DNA from: CADEFQ01 sp035433705
GTDB lineage: Bacteria; Pseudomonadota; Gammaproteobacteria; Steroidobacterales; Steroidobacteraceae
NCBI GenBank assembly: GCA_035433705.1
Contig: DAORVK010000009.1
Location: 1-64,000, forward strand
Direction: 5' to 3'
Length of the DNA: 64,000 bases
Shown here: piece by piece, positions 18,859 to 27,102 of the stretch
Layout: each line of letters starts with the position of its first letter
Numbering within the stretch: position 1 is the stretch's first letter
Translations under genes and position numbers: made by a program
Notes under the pieces: model-generated
What the model was told of the DNA's origin: nothing
Seen by the model: the letters and a program-made list of their open reading frames with translations, nothing else
The model's database searches: none

Positions 18859-20136
18859 ATGAACGACGGGGAAACGGTTACAGGAGACGGCAGGATCACG
18901 CCCGAGGATATTGAGCGGGCGCGGGCGCAGATCGGGATTCCGCAGTACGAGCGCAATCCCGTGTTCAACAAAGTGGCGAGCGGCGACACCATCAGCCACT
19001 TCGCCTTCGGCATCGGCGACGACAATCCCCTGTGGCACGACGCGGAGTACGGCCGCGCGACGCGCTGGCGCGGGCAGATCGCCTCACCCCTCTACGCCAC
19101 CACCCTCGGCCTCGACGACACGCCGCGCCCCGGTCCGGAACTCAAGAAACTGTTCCGCGGATTGTTCCGCGGCGTCGGCAAGTACTACTCCGGCGCGACC
19201 TGGGAGTGGTACCGGCCGATTCGCCCCGGGGATGTGATCTGGCGCGAGTACACCACTTCGGGCGTCGAAGTGAAGGAGAGCTCGAGCTTCAGCGGTGGAA
19301 TCACGGTGATCGACCGCTATCGCTACCACTATGTGAACGCCAACGGCGAGCCGGTCGCCACGCACGAGCTGAGCTTCATCAACGCCGAGCGCCAGGCGTC
19401 GAAAGACAAGGGACGCAACAAGGACATCCAGCGGGCAAGCTACACGCCGCAGGACATCGAGCGGATCGACGCCCTCTATGCTGCGGAGGAAGTGCGCGGC
19501 AGCGACACGCGCTATTGGGAAGACGTGCAGGTCGGCGATGAGCTCACTCCCGTGATCAAAGGCCCGATGAGGGTGACCGACGTCGTGGGATTCCATATCG
19601 GCTGGGGGTTCGGGCAGATGTACGGAGCCGGGCCGCTTCGCTACGGCTGGAAGCAGCGTCGGCGGACACCGGCGTTTTACTCAACGGATGAGTTCGGCGT
19701 GCCGGACATCGTGCAGCGCTTGCACTGGGATCCGGCTCGCGCCCGTGAACTCGGCCTGCCCGCGCCCTACGATTACGGCACCATGCGCACGAACTGGCTC
19801 GCGCATCTGCTGACGAACTGGATGGGTGACGACGGGTGGCTCGTGCGCCTGCAGACCGAGATGCGCGCCTTCAACTTTCTCGGCGACACCACGATCTGCT
19901 CGGGCGTGGTGCAGGCAAAGACGATCGAAGGCGCACGCCGTCTCGTGCACATCGAGGTAAAGGCGACCAATCAGCGAGGTGAAATCACGAGCCCGGGCAC
20001 AGCTACCGTCATGTTGCCATCGCGCGAAGCAGGAGCGGTCGTTCTGCCCGCGCCGTCCGAGGCGCTGATTTCCCGCGGCGCAAACATGATGGCAGAAGCG
20101 GCCGATCGCAACAGGAGCCGCAAAGGTGGGCCATAG
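18859..20136 (+). CDS. Fused double hot-dog (MaoC N + MaoC C) protein
   Basis: 425-residue protein made of two MaoC-like halves in the order of the split pairs elsewhere in the window. Residues about 10-200 match the non-catalytic type (GDDNPLWHD region). Residues about 225-400 match the catalytic type, ending in TVMLPSRE. I start at the ATG at 18859, preceded by GAAAGGA; an earlier ATG at 18790 lies in promoter-like sequence. I do not see the D-x4-H dyad in its usual register in either half, so the activity may differ from simple hydration. It stands alone, divergent from the LysR gene, with a degenerate regulon palindrome upstream. Enoyl-CoA hydratase activity is inferred only. Confidence 0.82.
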   Translation: MNDGETVTGDGRITPEDIERARAQIGIPQYERNPVFNKVASGDTISHFAFGIGDDNPLWHDAEYGRATRWRGQIASPLYATTLGLDDTPRPGPELKKLFRGLFRGVGKYYSGATWEWYRPIRPGDVIWREYTTSGVEVKESSSFSGGITVIDRYRYHYVNANGEPVATHELSFINAERQASKDKGRNKDIQRASYTPQDIERIDALYAAEEVRGSDTRYWEDVQVGDELTPVIKGPMRVTDVVGFHIGWGFGQMYGAGPLRYGWKQRRRTPAFYSTDEFGVPDIVQRLHWDPARARELGLPAPYDYGTMRTNWLAHLLTNWMGDDGWLVRLQTEMRAFNFLGDTTICSGVVQAKTIEGARRLVHIEVKATNQRGEITSPGTATVMLPSREAGAVVLPAPSEALISRGANMMAEAADRNRSRKGGP

Positions 20137-20160
20137 GAGGATACGATGCGGCGGGCGATG

Positions 20161-20502
20161 TCAGCCCTGCTGGCGACCTTCCGGAGCTTCCTCGAGAGCG
20201 AGCATCGCAGCCTTGCAGATGGCTTCGGCTTCGGCGTATTTGCCTTCACCGAATTGCGACCAGTAGATCGCATCCGGATGGCCCTTGCCGAGCATGCGTT
20301 CGACCACTTCTTCGGCGGCTCCGATATCCTCGGAGTAAGCCGTCAATGGAACCCACACGGAGCCACCGTCGGCGGGATCGATCATGCGCTCCATGAATCC
20401 CATGAACTCGTCTCTTGTCGTGACGTTGCCCATGATCTTCTCGGCGACCAGCAGGCTCAGCCCCTCTCCAGGAGACATCTTCAGGATCTGCTCTCTGTTC
20501 AT
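20161..20502 (-). CDS. Small protein resembling the phage ABA-sandwich family
   Basis: 113-residue protein, start at 20502 chosen for the AGGAAAG ribosome site and because homology begins at MNREQILKMSPG. The layout fits the phage 'ABA sandwich' (BC1872-like) small proteins: N-terminal EQIL..SPGEGLSLLVAEKIMG, then YSEDIGAAEEVVERM, then a C-terminal AEAICKAAMLALEEA helix. These are of unknown function and usually carried by prophages. It is a single gene on the minus strand between two plus-strand catabolic genes. No other phage gene is nearby, so it looks like a stray acquisition or a domesticated copy. Confidence 0.65.
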   Translation of the reverse strand: MNREQILKMSPGEGLSLLVAEKIMGNVTTRDEFMGFMERMIDPADGGSVWVPLTAYSEDIGAAEEVVERMLGKGHPDAIYWSQFGEGKYAEAEAICKAAMLALEEAPEGRQQG

Positions 20503-20558
20503 GCGGTCTTTCCTGTCTCGTTGCAGAACAGTATAGGCCAAGCCGGCAGCCTGACCAC

Positions 20559-21470
20559 ATGAAGAACATTCTCGTCATCGGTGGCAGCTATTTCGCGGGT
20601 CGGGTGCTGGTAGAGGAATTACTCGCTGCCGGCGGCTACGTCCCCTACCTCATGAATCGTGGCAACCGGCCGTTGAGGCTGGAGGGAGTATGCGAGATTG
20701 TCTGCGATCGGCACGATGGGGCGGGAATGGCCAGTGCCGTTGCAGCTCACGAGTGGCACGCGGTGGTCGATTTCTGCGCTTACGCACCGGGTGACATCGC
20801 AACGCTGCTGCAGCATCTGCCGGGCGCCGTCCGCCAGTACATCTACATCAGCACTGCGTCCGTGCACCGCAGTTCCACGCATCTGCCCATAAGCGACGAT
20901 GCCGCGAAACTCACCGGTCCGTCTCCGGGCCGGGAGGGCGCCTATGCCTACCACAAGTGGCTGCTCGAGCAAGAGCTGGCGAGATGTTGCGAAGAGAAGG
21001 CAATTCCGTACGTGTCCCTGCGTCCCGCCATGGTCTATGGCAAGTACAATTATGCCCCACGCGAGTCCTGGCTCTTCGATCTGATCAGCAAAGGCGAACC
21101 CATCATCCTGCCGCCGCCACCGCAGGCACTTTTCTCGATGGTGTCGGTCTGGGATCTGGCCTGGATCTGCATTGCCTGTCTGGACAATGGCGCAGTCGCC
21201 GGGGGGGCCTATGCGGTCTGCGCCGATGAACTCGTGTCCTGCGATCGCCTGATCGAGGCGCTCGAGACCATCACCTCGCGAAAGTTCGACGTGCAGCGCC
21301 AGACGGTGCGCGTGCTCAATGCCGCAGGCCTGCCGCTGCCCTTCCCACTCGTGGAGCATCTGGTGTACTCGGGCGCGCGACTCCGACAGATCCTGCAGCA
21401 CCGCTTTCTGTCCCTCGAGGAGGGCATGTCAAGAACGTATGAATGGTACCGTCAGGCCGATGGCCGGTAG
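20559..21470 (+). CDS. NAD-dependent epimerase/dehydratase-type extended SDR
   Basis: 303-residue Rossmann-fold protein. The N-terminal nucleotide-binding motif is VIGGSYFAGRVL. A Ser-rich strand (YISTASVHRS) is followed by the catalytic YxxxK (YAYHKWLLEQ) about residue 130-135, the extended-SDR arrangement of NDP-sugar epimerases and 3-beta-hydroxysteroid dehydrogenase/isomerases. In this context an oxidoreductase acting on a hydroxylated polycyclic intermediate is possible, but the sequence does not settle sugar versus steroid substrate. The stop overlaps the next gene's ATG by 11 nt, so the two are translationally coupled. Confidence 0.85.
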   Translation: MKNILVIGGSYFAGRVLVEELLAAGGYVPYLMNRGNRPLRLEGVCEIVCDRHDGAGMASAVAAHEWHAVVDFCAYAPGDIATLLQHLPGAVRQYIYISTASVHRSSTHLPISDDAAKLTGPSPGREGAYAYHKWLLEQELARCCEEKAIPYVSLRPAMVYGKYNYAPRESWLFDLISKGEPIILPPPPQALFSMVSVWDLAWICIACLDNGAVAGGAYAVCADELVSCDRLIEALETITSRKFDVQRQTVRVLNAAGLPLPFPLVEHLVYSGARLRQILQHRFLSLEEGMSRTYEWYRQADGR

Positions 21471-23007
21471 CGCGGCCGATCTCATCCTGCACAATGCCAG
21501 GGTCATCACCTGGGATGCGCAACGGCCGTACGCCGATCTGGTAGCCATCCGCGGGGAGCGGATTCTCGCCACCGGCAGCCAGGACGACCTCGGTCGATTC
21601 CAGGGGCCGGGCACGCGGCTCATCGATTGCGAAGGTGGCGGCGTGATGCCGGGCATCAACGACGCTCACTGCCATCCGCTGGCCCTCGCCGTCGCGCTGC
21701 TCAGTGTCGACTGCGCGCCCGAGGCAGTCGAGGACATTGCCGGCATCACGGCTGCGATCCGGCGACGTGCGGCACAGACCGCGGAAGGCGAGTGGATCCG
21801 GGCAGCCAATTACGATGAATTTCATCTGCGCGAGAAACGCCCGCCCACCGCTCGAGAACTGGACAGGGCCGCGCCGCATCACCCGGTGATACTGATGCAT
21901 CGCACGGCCGGCCATTGTGTTCTGAACAGCCTCGCGCTGAAGCGGGCTGCCATCACTCGCGACACGCCGGATCCGCCGGGTGGCACAGTCCACCGGGATC
22001 CGGTGACCGACGAACCAAGCGGGTTGATCATCGGACGGAATGCGCGGGTGGAAGCTGCGCTACCACCGATCGCGGCGGAGGAGCTGATCCGGGGCATGAA
22101 GCTCGCTACCGGGCAATTCCTCGCGCACGGCATTACATCGCTGCAGGACACCGGCTGGAACAACGGGCTGCGGCACTGGCAGGAGTGGCGCCGCCTGATC
22201 GAATGCGGTGCCGCGGTGTGCCGCGTCTCGGTGCTGATGGGCATCGATGCGCTGGATGAGTTGCCTGAAGCGGGCCTGTCGATGGACGCCGGTGACAGTC
22301 GCCTGCGCATTGGTGGCATCAAGCTCGCGCTCGACGAAAGCACTGGCTGCGCCGCACCGCCGCAGGAAGACGTCAATCGCCAGGCGCTGCGCGCTGCGCG
22401 GGCAGGGTTCAGCGTCGGTCTGCATGTCAGCGATGTCCCGATGCTCGAGGGCGCTATCGCAGCCATCCAGTACGTCAGCAGGCAGCTGCCCGTAGCCAAG
22501 GGGCGTTTTCGTCTGGAACATTGCACCGTCTGCCCACCCGAGTTGTTGCTGAAGGCCAGGGCTTGCCGGGCGATCGTGGTCGCACAGCCAGCCTTTCTTC
22601 GCTACATGGGGCAGCCGTATCTGGAACAGGCGACACCTCAGCAGGCCGGCTGGTTCCTGCCTCTCGGTTCCTTGCGCCGCTGGGGCGTCAGGGTCGCCCT
22701 GAGTTCCGATGCGCCGCTGGTGCCGTGCAATCCGTGGATCGGCATCGAGGCTGCGGTGAGCCGACGGACGGACACGGGGCAGATCCTTGCGTGTCGCGAG
22801 GGCGTGACGCTGCTCGAGGCGCTGGAGATGTACACGCAGGGCGGTGCGCAGGCCTCCTTCGAGGCTGACAGGAAAGGGCGCATCGGCCCGGGAATGCTTG
22901 CCGACCTGATGGTGCTGAACAGGAATCCGGTCCCAATGGAGCCCGGGGAGATTCAGGAGCTGCGCGTGGTCCGCTGCCTCATCGGCGGCAAGGTTGTGCG
23001 TGAGTAG
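21460..23007 (+). CDS. Amidohydrolase family 3 (YtcJ-like) metal-dependent hydrolase
   Basis: 515-residue metal-dependent hydrolase. The start at 21460 overlaps the preceding stop; an in-frame ATG at 21439 is an alternative. The N-terminal composite beta-sandwich (DLILHNARVITWDAQRPYADL) is followed by the HxH metal site in NDAHCHPLA, then later His residues (LHVSDVP, LEHCTVCPP) and the Asp in LSSDAPLVPCNP. Family members cleave C-N bonds of amides and cyclic amides. No signal peptide is seen. Coupled to the SDR gene upstream. Substrate unknown; it does not obviously fit CoA-ester metabolism. Confidence 0.85.
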   Translation: MAGSAADLILHNARVITWDAQRPYADLVAIRGERILATGSQDDLGRFQGPGTRLIDCEGGGVMPGINDAHCHPLALAVALLSVDCAPEAVEDIAGITAAIRRRAAQTAEGEWIRAANYDEFHLREKRPPTARELDRAAPHHPVILMHRTAGHCVLNSLALKRAAITRDTPDPPGGTVHRDPVTDEPSGLIIGRNARVEAALPPIAAEELIRGMKLATGQFLAHGITSLQDTGWNNGLRHWQEWRRLIECGAAVCRVSVLMGIDALDELPEAGLSMDAGDSRLRIGGIKLALDESTGCAAPPQEDVNRQALRAARAGFSVGLHVSDVPMLEGAIAAIQYVSRQLPVAKGRFRLEHCTVCPPELLLKARACRAIVVAQPAFLRYMGQPYLEQATPQQAGWFLPLGSLRRWGVRVALSSDAPLVPCNPWIGIEAAVSRRTDTGQILACREGVTLLEALEMYTQGGAQASFEADRKGRIGPGMLADLMVLNRNPVPMEPGEIQELRVVRCLIGGKVVRE

Positions 23008-23020
23008 GGCCTCTTGACCA

Positions 23021-23647
23021 TCATCCGGCGGGGCGCGCAAGGTGCTCGTTCGCGTCCTGCAGCGAGGCATAACCGTACTGCTTCGCGGTGCAGGCCAGGG
23101 TGATCCCGGAACCATTGATACCCTCCGCGCACTGCTGCTCGACGTGGGCGAGGTAAAGTTCGAGTGTTCCGATCGAGTACGTGGCCAGCTCGCCCGTCAG
23201 GTAGGTTTCGAGCGAGGTCACTTGCGGCCGGTCTTCCGATCTGTAGATAGGGCGGCCCTTCGCCATGAGGCTCGGGTACAGCCTGGCGAGGGCGACTTCC
23301 CAGGCGAGGATGATCGGGACGATCTGCGCAATCAGATCGAGCGCGCGCGGCGCCACGACCGGCAACAGGCGCGCGATGCGCGCGTATTCATCCGGCGCGG
23401 TCGATCGCATCATGTGGCCATATTTCTCGGTGAGCAGGTTGCGACCGGTGAGCGTCGCGTCCTTCAGATCGGTCAGGTAGCTTTCCAGCAGGGCATCCGA
23501 CCAGCTCGCCAGCTGCGCCGCGCGCATGATTGCGAATGTACCGGGACTCTGCTGACAGGAGGCTTGGCCACCAGAGTTCGGAACCCGACTGAACATCTCC
23601 CATTCGCGCGCGACCAGCTCGTCCACGAGGACCTTCGTCCGGTTCAT
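23021..23647 (-). CDS. DUF4125 family protein
   Basis: 208-residue protein of the DUF4125 family, recognised by the N-terminal pattern REWEMFSRVPNSGGQASCQ and following helices (TFAIMRAAQLASW). It appears all-helical and cytoplasmic. It is the third gene of a minus-strand trio: TPR protein, DUF4037 protein, DUF4125 protein. I know this grouping from other bacteria, which suggests a conserved module, but no function is established. The gap from the DUF4037 gene is 49 nt. Confidence 0.8.
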   Translation of the reverse strand: MNRTKVLVDELVAREWEMFSRVPNSGGQASCQQSPGTFAIMRAAQLASWSDALLESYLTDLKDATLTGRNLLTEKYGHMMRSTAPDEYARIARLLPVVAPRALDLIAQIVPIILAWEVALARLYPSLMAKGRPIYRSEDRPQVTSLETYLTGELATYSIGTLELYLAHVEQQCAEGINGSGITLACTAKQYGYASLQDANEHLARPAG

Positions 23648-23696
23648 GATGGGCTCTCCCCTGATTGCAGCAGTTCGGGTCGGCGATGGCGCATGG

Positions 23697-24620
23697 CTAA
23701 AGAGCCGACAGGTGTTGCCGGAGTTGCGGATCGGCGATACGGGCCTGGACCGAAGGCGCGTGATCCATCAGAAAGCTGCTCGGCGAATCAGTCAGCGCCT
23801 GGCGCTGCAATTCTCCGATCAATTCTCCAGCAATTTGCTCCATCAGCTGCGCTCTCTCGTCGGTGCCGGGGGCTTTCACGAGGCGAGCGACGAGCGCATG
23901 GATCGGGGCGCCAAGGATCGGCAAGTCGCGAACGGCGCGGTGCAGCCACTTGTAGAATGGCGCATAGCGCCTGTTCAGCAGGAAGACGAGCGCGATCGCA
24001 TCGGCGCAGAATTTCATCGCCGAGTACTCCGCGGCGAACAGTTCGCCGCGCTTCAGCGAGCGAAGGAAGTTGTATTGCCCGGTCTGGGCGAGCGTGATGC
24101 AGAGTGCGGCGATCTTCCGCAGCCGCACGTCCTGCGGGTAATGCGCGAGCAGGGCTTCCCGCCAGCGCGTGAAATCCCCGAGTGGATCGCTGAAGACCTT
24201 GCCGTTGGTGCAGGCAGCCAGCGCATGTTCCGGAATTCGCAGCCACTCGTGCAGTGTGGCAGGCAGGCGGGCGAGCCCGGTAATGCGCATGAAGAAAGCG
24301 CTCGTGCGCATCACGCCAACGCGCCATTCTTCTCCGGGACTGCTTCCCCGCGGCGGGAATCCCCGGAAAGGCGTGGGCAAGCCTTCATAGGCTTGCTGCA
24401 GGGCCTGGCCGAATTCGCGGTGGTCCTCGTCGGTCAGCCACAGGCAAAAGCCAGGCCCCCAGTCGTGGTCCCGCGAAAAGCTGTCATCGAATCCGAAGCA
24501 CTCGGAACCAGGCCCTGCCAGGCCCGCGGCAACTCGCGGCCATAAGGAAGCGAATCGCGCGGGAGCGAGAGGCGCCCAGCTGGAGCGGTAATACTCCTCG
24601 GCCAGTTCGAGCCCCTTCAT
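23697..24620 (-). CDS. DUF4037 nucleotidyltransferase-like protein
   Basis: 307-residue DUF4037 protein, start at 24620 (MKGLELAEEYYRSS). The nucleotidyltransferase-type signature is visible near residues 36-55: GSECFGFDDSFSRDHDWGPG, that is, a Gly-Ser segment followed by an Asp-rich strand expected to hold metal. A helical C-terminal domain of about 200 residues follows. Family members of this fold transfer nucleotides to proteins, RNA or small molecules; for DUF4037 the target is unknown. It is sandwiched between the TPR gene (2-nt gap) and the DUF4125 gene, so the three products probably act together. Confidence 0.82.
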   Translation of the reverse strand: MKGLELAEEYYRSSWAPLAPARFASLWPRVAAGLAGPGSECFGFDDSFSRDHDWGPGFCLWLTDEDHREFGQALQQAYEGLPTPFRGFPPRGSSPGEEWRVGVMRTSAFFMRITGLARLPATLHEWLRIPEHALAACTNGKVFSDPLGDFTRWREALLAHYPQDVRLRKIAALCITLAQTGQYNFLRSLKRGELFAAEYSAMKFCADAIALVFLLNRRYAPFYKWLHRAVRDLPILGAPIHALVARLVKAPGTDERAQLMEQIAGELIGELQRQALTDSPSSFLMDHAPSVQARIADPQLRQHLSAL

Positions 24621-24622
24621 GG

Positions 24623-25336
24623 TCAGCCGCAGCAATAACTTCCTGGCGTATCGCTTCTGCGGCTGAGCGCCGCGACGAGTCTGTTGATGTTGTCCACGGT
24701 CTTGTCGATTCTCGGCGTGTCTTTCGCCTCGATGTAGTGCGCCAGCGCTTCGCGGTACCAGGGCAAGGCATCGGCCGCCCTTTGCAGGCAAACAAGGGCG
24801 TAGGCGATGTTCGAGAGCTGATCGCCGACGCGCTCCCCGTGACCGAGCTGACGGTAAATCGCGAGCGCCTGCCTGTAGCTCTCCAATGCGCTCTGTGGCT
24901 GATTCATGTCGCGGTGGACGGTACCGATGTTGGCCCACTGCCCGGCGCTGCGCAGCAATTCACCGGCCTGCTCATAGCGCAACCGCGCCTCCTCGAAGCA
25001 CGCAATGGCTTCCTCATACCGCCCGAGGCGCGCGAGCACCAGGCCGCGGTTGCTCAGGGCAGCCGCCCGGGCGGCCGTTTCCGTTTCATCATCGCGCAGG
25101 TGAACGACTTCCGTGAAAGCCAGCAAAGCTTCCTCATCGCGCTTCGTCTGCGCGTAAATGCTGCCCGCCATGGCGAGCGCATCGGCTTCGCCCGTGCGGT
25201 AGCCGAGTGCCCGAAACCTGTCCGCCGCAACGTGAAATGACTGCAAGGCCCGCTCGTCGTCGCGCGCGCCGAGCAATGCCATGCCTTCGCGCAGCGACTG
25301 GAAGGCAGCATCGTGCATGGCGTTCTCGCTGTTCAT
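24623..25336 (-). CDS. Tetratricopeptide-repeat protein
   Basis: 237-residue soluble protein built from about five TPR helix pairs, e.g. ALSNRGLVLARLGRYEEAI, GQWANIGTVHRDMNQPQSAL and QLSNIAYALVCLQRAADAL. TPR proteins are scaffolds for protein binding. It is the first gene of the trio with DUF4037 and DUF4125. Its promoter lies in the 197-bp divergent gap that holds a perfect copy of the regulon palindrome, 86 bp upstream of this start, so the trio may be co-regulated with the catabolic genes. The C-terminus ends with two cysteines (YCCG). Confidence 0.85.
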   Translation of the reverse strand: MNSENAMHDAAFQSLREGMALLGARDDERALQSFHVAADRFRALGYRTGEADALAMAGSIYAQTKRDEEALLAFTEVVHLRDDETETAARAAALSNRGLVLARLGRYEEAIACFEEARLRYEQAGELLRSAGQWANIGTVHRDMNQPQSALESYRQALAIYRQLGHGERVGDQLSNIAYALVCLQRAADALPWYREALAHYIEAKDTPRIDKTVDNINRLVAALSRRSDTPGSYCCG

Positions 25337-25421
25337 GAGCAGGGCTCCTCATCGGACTGCGCGATGGTGCGGGCGCGCACAAGGGTGGCTCGATTCTCCA
25401 CTCTTCGTCAATTCGTCGGCT

Positions 25422-25439
25422 TAGTCTGGTCAGACGATG
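25422..25439. promoter_or_regulatory. Regulon palindrome, copy 2
   Basis: TAGTCTGGTCAGACGATG with perfect core GTCTG-GT-CAGAC at 25424-25435. It is identical over 18 bases to the copy at 38025. It lies between the divergent TPR gene (starts 25336) and the SnoaL-like gene (starts 25534) and could control both. Confidence 0.8.
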
Positions 25440-25533
25440 TAGCAGGCGATCCCGCTTCCTAGGCTTTGATCGCGGATCGTCAGCCGGCTGCAGGCAGACC
25501 GCTGTCCGGGACTTCGTCGATCGGGGAGCAACA

Positions 25534-25998
25534 ATGGATAAGAAGCGTCGGCTGATCGCTGTCGCGTCCGCCGACCTCGATACAGAGCGCTTGCGCCCGC
25601 CCTCGCGCCGCGTAGGGAGAGAGCTGGCGAAGCTCCGGCGACAGGTGGTCGAAATGCTCGACCGCGAGGCCATTCGCCAGCTGCCGATCGCCTATGCCCA
25701 CTTCGCTCGCGCCAAGGATGTGGAGGGCATGGTCGGGCTGTATGCGAAAGGTGCGATCTTCGATGTGCCGGAACTGGACCCCTGGCCGTTCATCCACAGC
25801 CACTACTTCGAAATGCGGGGGAGCGATCGGGCCGAAGGCTTCGTTTGTTTCGAACTCGGGGAGGAAGGGGGAGGGCCGCAGGTCTCGCAAGTGGGCTGTT
25901 ACCGGGACGACTACGTCAAGGAAAATGGTGTCTGGAAGTTCCGCACGCGCCTGTTGTGTGCCATTGCCCTGCCGATGCCGGGCAGTGGCTTCGATTGA
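25534..25998 (+). CDS. SnoaL/NTF2-like protein, apparently internally shortened
   Basis: 154-residue protein. Residues about 40-75 (LDREAIRQLPIAYAHFARAKDVEGMVGLY) match the start of a SnoaL-like NTF2 fold. The C-terminal part (GFVCFELGEE, then YRDDYVKENGVWKFRTRLL) matches its beta-sheet. Between AIFDVPELDP and FIHSHYFEM the usual 25-30-residue helix and loop seem to be missing. NTF2-like proteins are small cavity proteins that include ketosteroid isomerases and polyketide cyclases. It starts the plus-strand side of the divergent region with palindrome copy 2 and is 13 nt from the LLM flavoprotein gene. It may be a binding protein or an inactive remnant. Confidence 0.72.
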   Translation: MDKKRRLIAVASADLDTERLRPPSRRVGRELAKLRRQVVEMLDREAIRQLPIAYAHFARAKDVEGMVGLYAKGAIFDVPELDPWPFIHSHYFEMRGSDRAEGFVCFELGEEGGGPQVSQVGCYRDDYVKENGVWKFRTRLLCAIALPMPGSGFD

Positions 25999-26011
25999 CT
26001 CAGGAGTTCTC

Positions 26012-26989
26012 GTGGCAGCATTTGGAATTCGTTTCGATTTGCGCAACCCCGCCTTCAGCAGGACGTCCATGGCAGAGCGGGTCGACGCCGCACTCGAAAT
26101 GGCCACCTGGGCCGATCAGCTGGAGGCCCGGCTGATCGTGCTCGTCGAGCACCACGGTTCGGAAGACGGTTACCTGCCGAGCCCGCTCACGTTCGGTGCC
26201 GCGGTGGCGGCGAGAACGCGCGCAGCGACCGTACGGCTGTTCCTGAATGCTTCATTCTGCGATCCGCTGCGTCTCGCAGAGGACCTTGCGATCGTCGACC
26301 TGATCGGCAAGGGTCGCATCGATGTGAACCTCGTGGCCGGATATGTCCCGGACGAATTCGCGATGTTCGGCGTGCCGATGTCCGAGCGCGCGGCACGGAT
26401 GACCGAAATCGTGCGGACTCTGAAGGCGGCGTGGACCGGCGAGTCTTTCGAGTACCGTGGGCGTACGGTCAAGATCCGGCCGACGCCGTTCCGCCAGGGT
26501 GGCCCGCCGCTTACACTCGGCGGCAGCACGGAAGCAGCCGCCCGTCGCGCTGCCCGCATCGGCGACGGCTTCGCACCCGGTCTGCCGACACTATGGGAAT
26601 TCTACCGGGACGAGTGCCTGAAGCTGGGCAAGCCCGATCCGGGCCCTGCGCGTCGCGCGTCTGCTGCTGTCACGATGCTGTGCCGGGATCCGCGCGACGG
26701 CTGGGAAGAGCTGGCCCCGTACTTCCTGCACGAAGCCAATGCCTACGGAGCCTGGGAGGCCACGCGCGCAGGCGAAGGATTGCACCAGCAGGCCGCAGAT
26801 GCGGCGGCTCTGCGCAAGACGGGCGTCTATCGCGTGTTGACCCCCCAGGACTACCTCGCGGAGCTGCAGGCGGCCGGCCCTGCGGCCTTCGCGATGTTGC
26901 ATCCGATGGTAGGGGGAATTCCGCCCGAACTCGCGTGGCGGCATCTGCGGCTCTTCGAGCATGAGGTGCTCCCGGGATTGCATCGATGA
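26012..26989 (+). CDS. LLM-class flavin-dependent oxidoreductase
   Basis: 325-residue luciferase-like TIM-barrel protein. The GTG at 26012 is chosen because CAGGAG precedes it at good spacing. Typical segments are ADQLEARLIVLVEHHGSEDG, the DLIGKGRIDVNLVAGY strand and TLGGSTEAAARRAARIGDGF near the flavin phosphate site. Members use reduced FMN or F420 and catalyse monooxygenation or hydride transfer. It follows the SnoaL-like gene by 13 nt. The reaction is unassigned; a steroid-like CoA ester or ketone substrate would be a guess. Confidence 0.85.
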   Translation: MAAFGIRFDLRNPAFSRTSMAERVDAALEMATWADQLEARLIVLVEHHGSEDGYLPSPLTFGAAVAARTRAATVRLFLNASFCDPLRLAEDLAIVDLIGKGRIDVNLVAGYVPDEFAMFGVPMSERAARMTEIVRTLKAAWTGESFEYRGRTVKIRPTPFRQGGPPLTLGGSTEAAARRAARIGDGFAPGLPTLWEFYRDECLKLGKPDPGPARRASAAVTMLCRDPRDGWEELAPYFLHEANAYGAWEATRAGEGLHQQAADAAALRKTGVYRVLTPQDYLAELQAAGPAAFAMLHPMVGGIPPELAWRHLRLFEHEVLPGLHR

Positions 26990-27102
26990 AGAACGCGCCG
27001 GTTGCCGCCCCCGCTCGCCCGCAAGCCGGTTTCCCGCGGCGTGGCAAAACGTGGACAATCGGACCGCTGCGGGACAGTACCGCACCAACCGGCGGTGACA
27101 GG

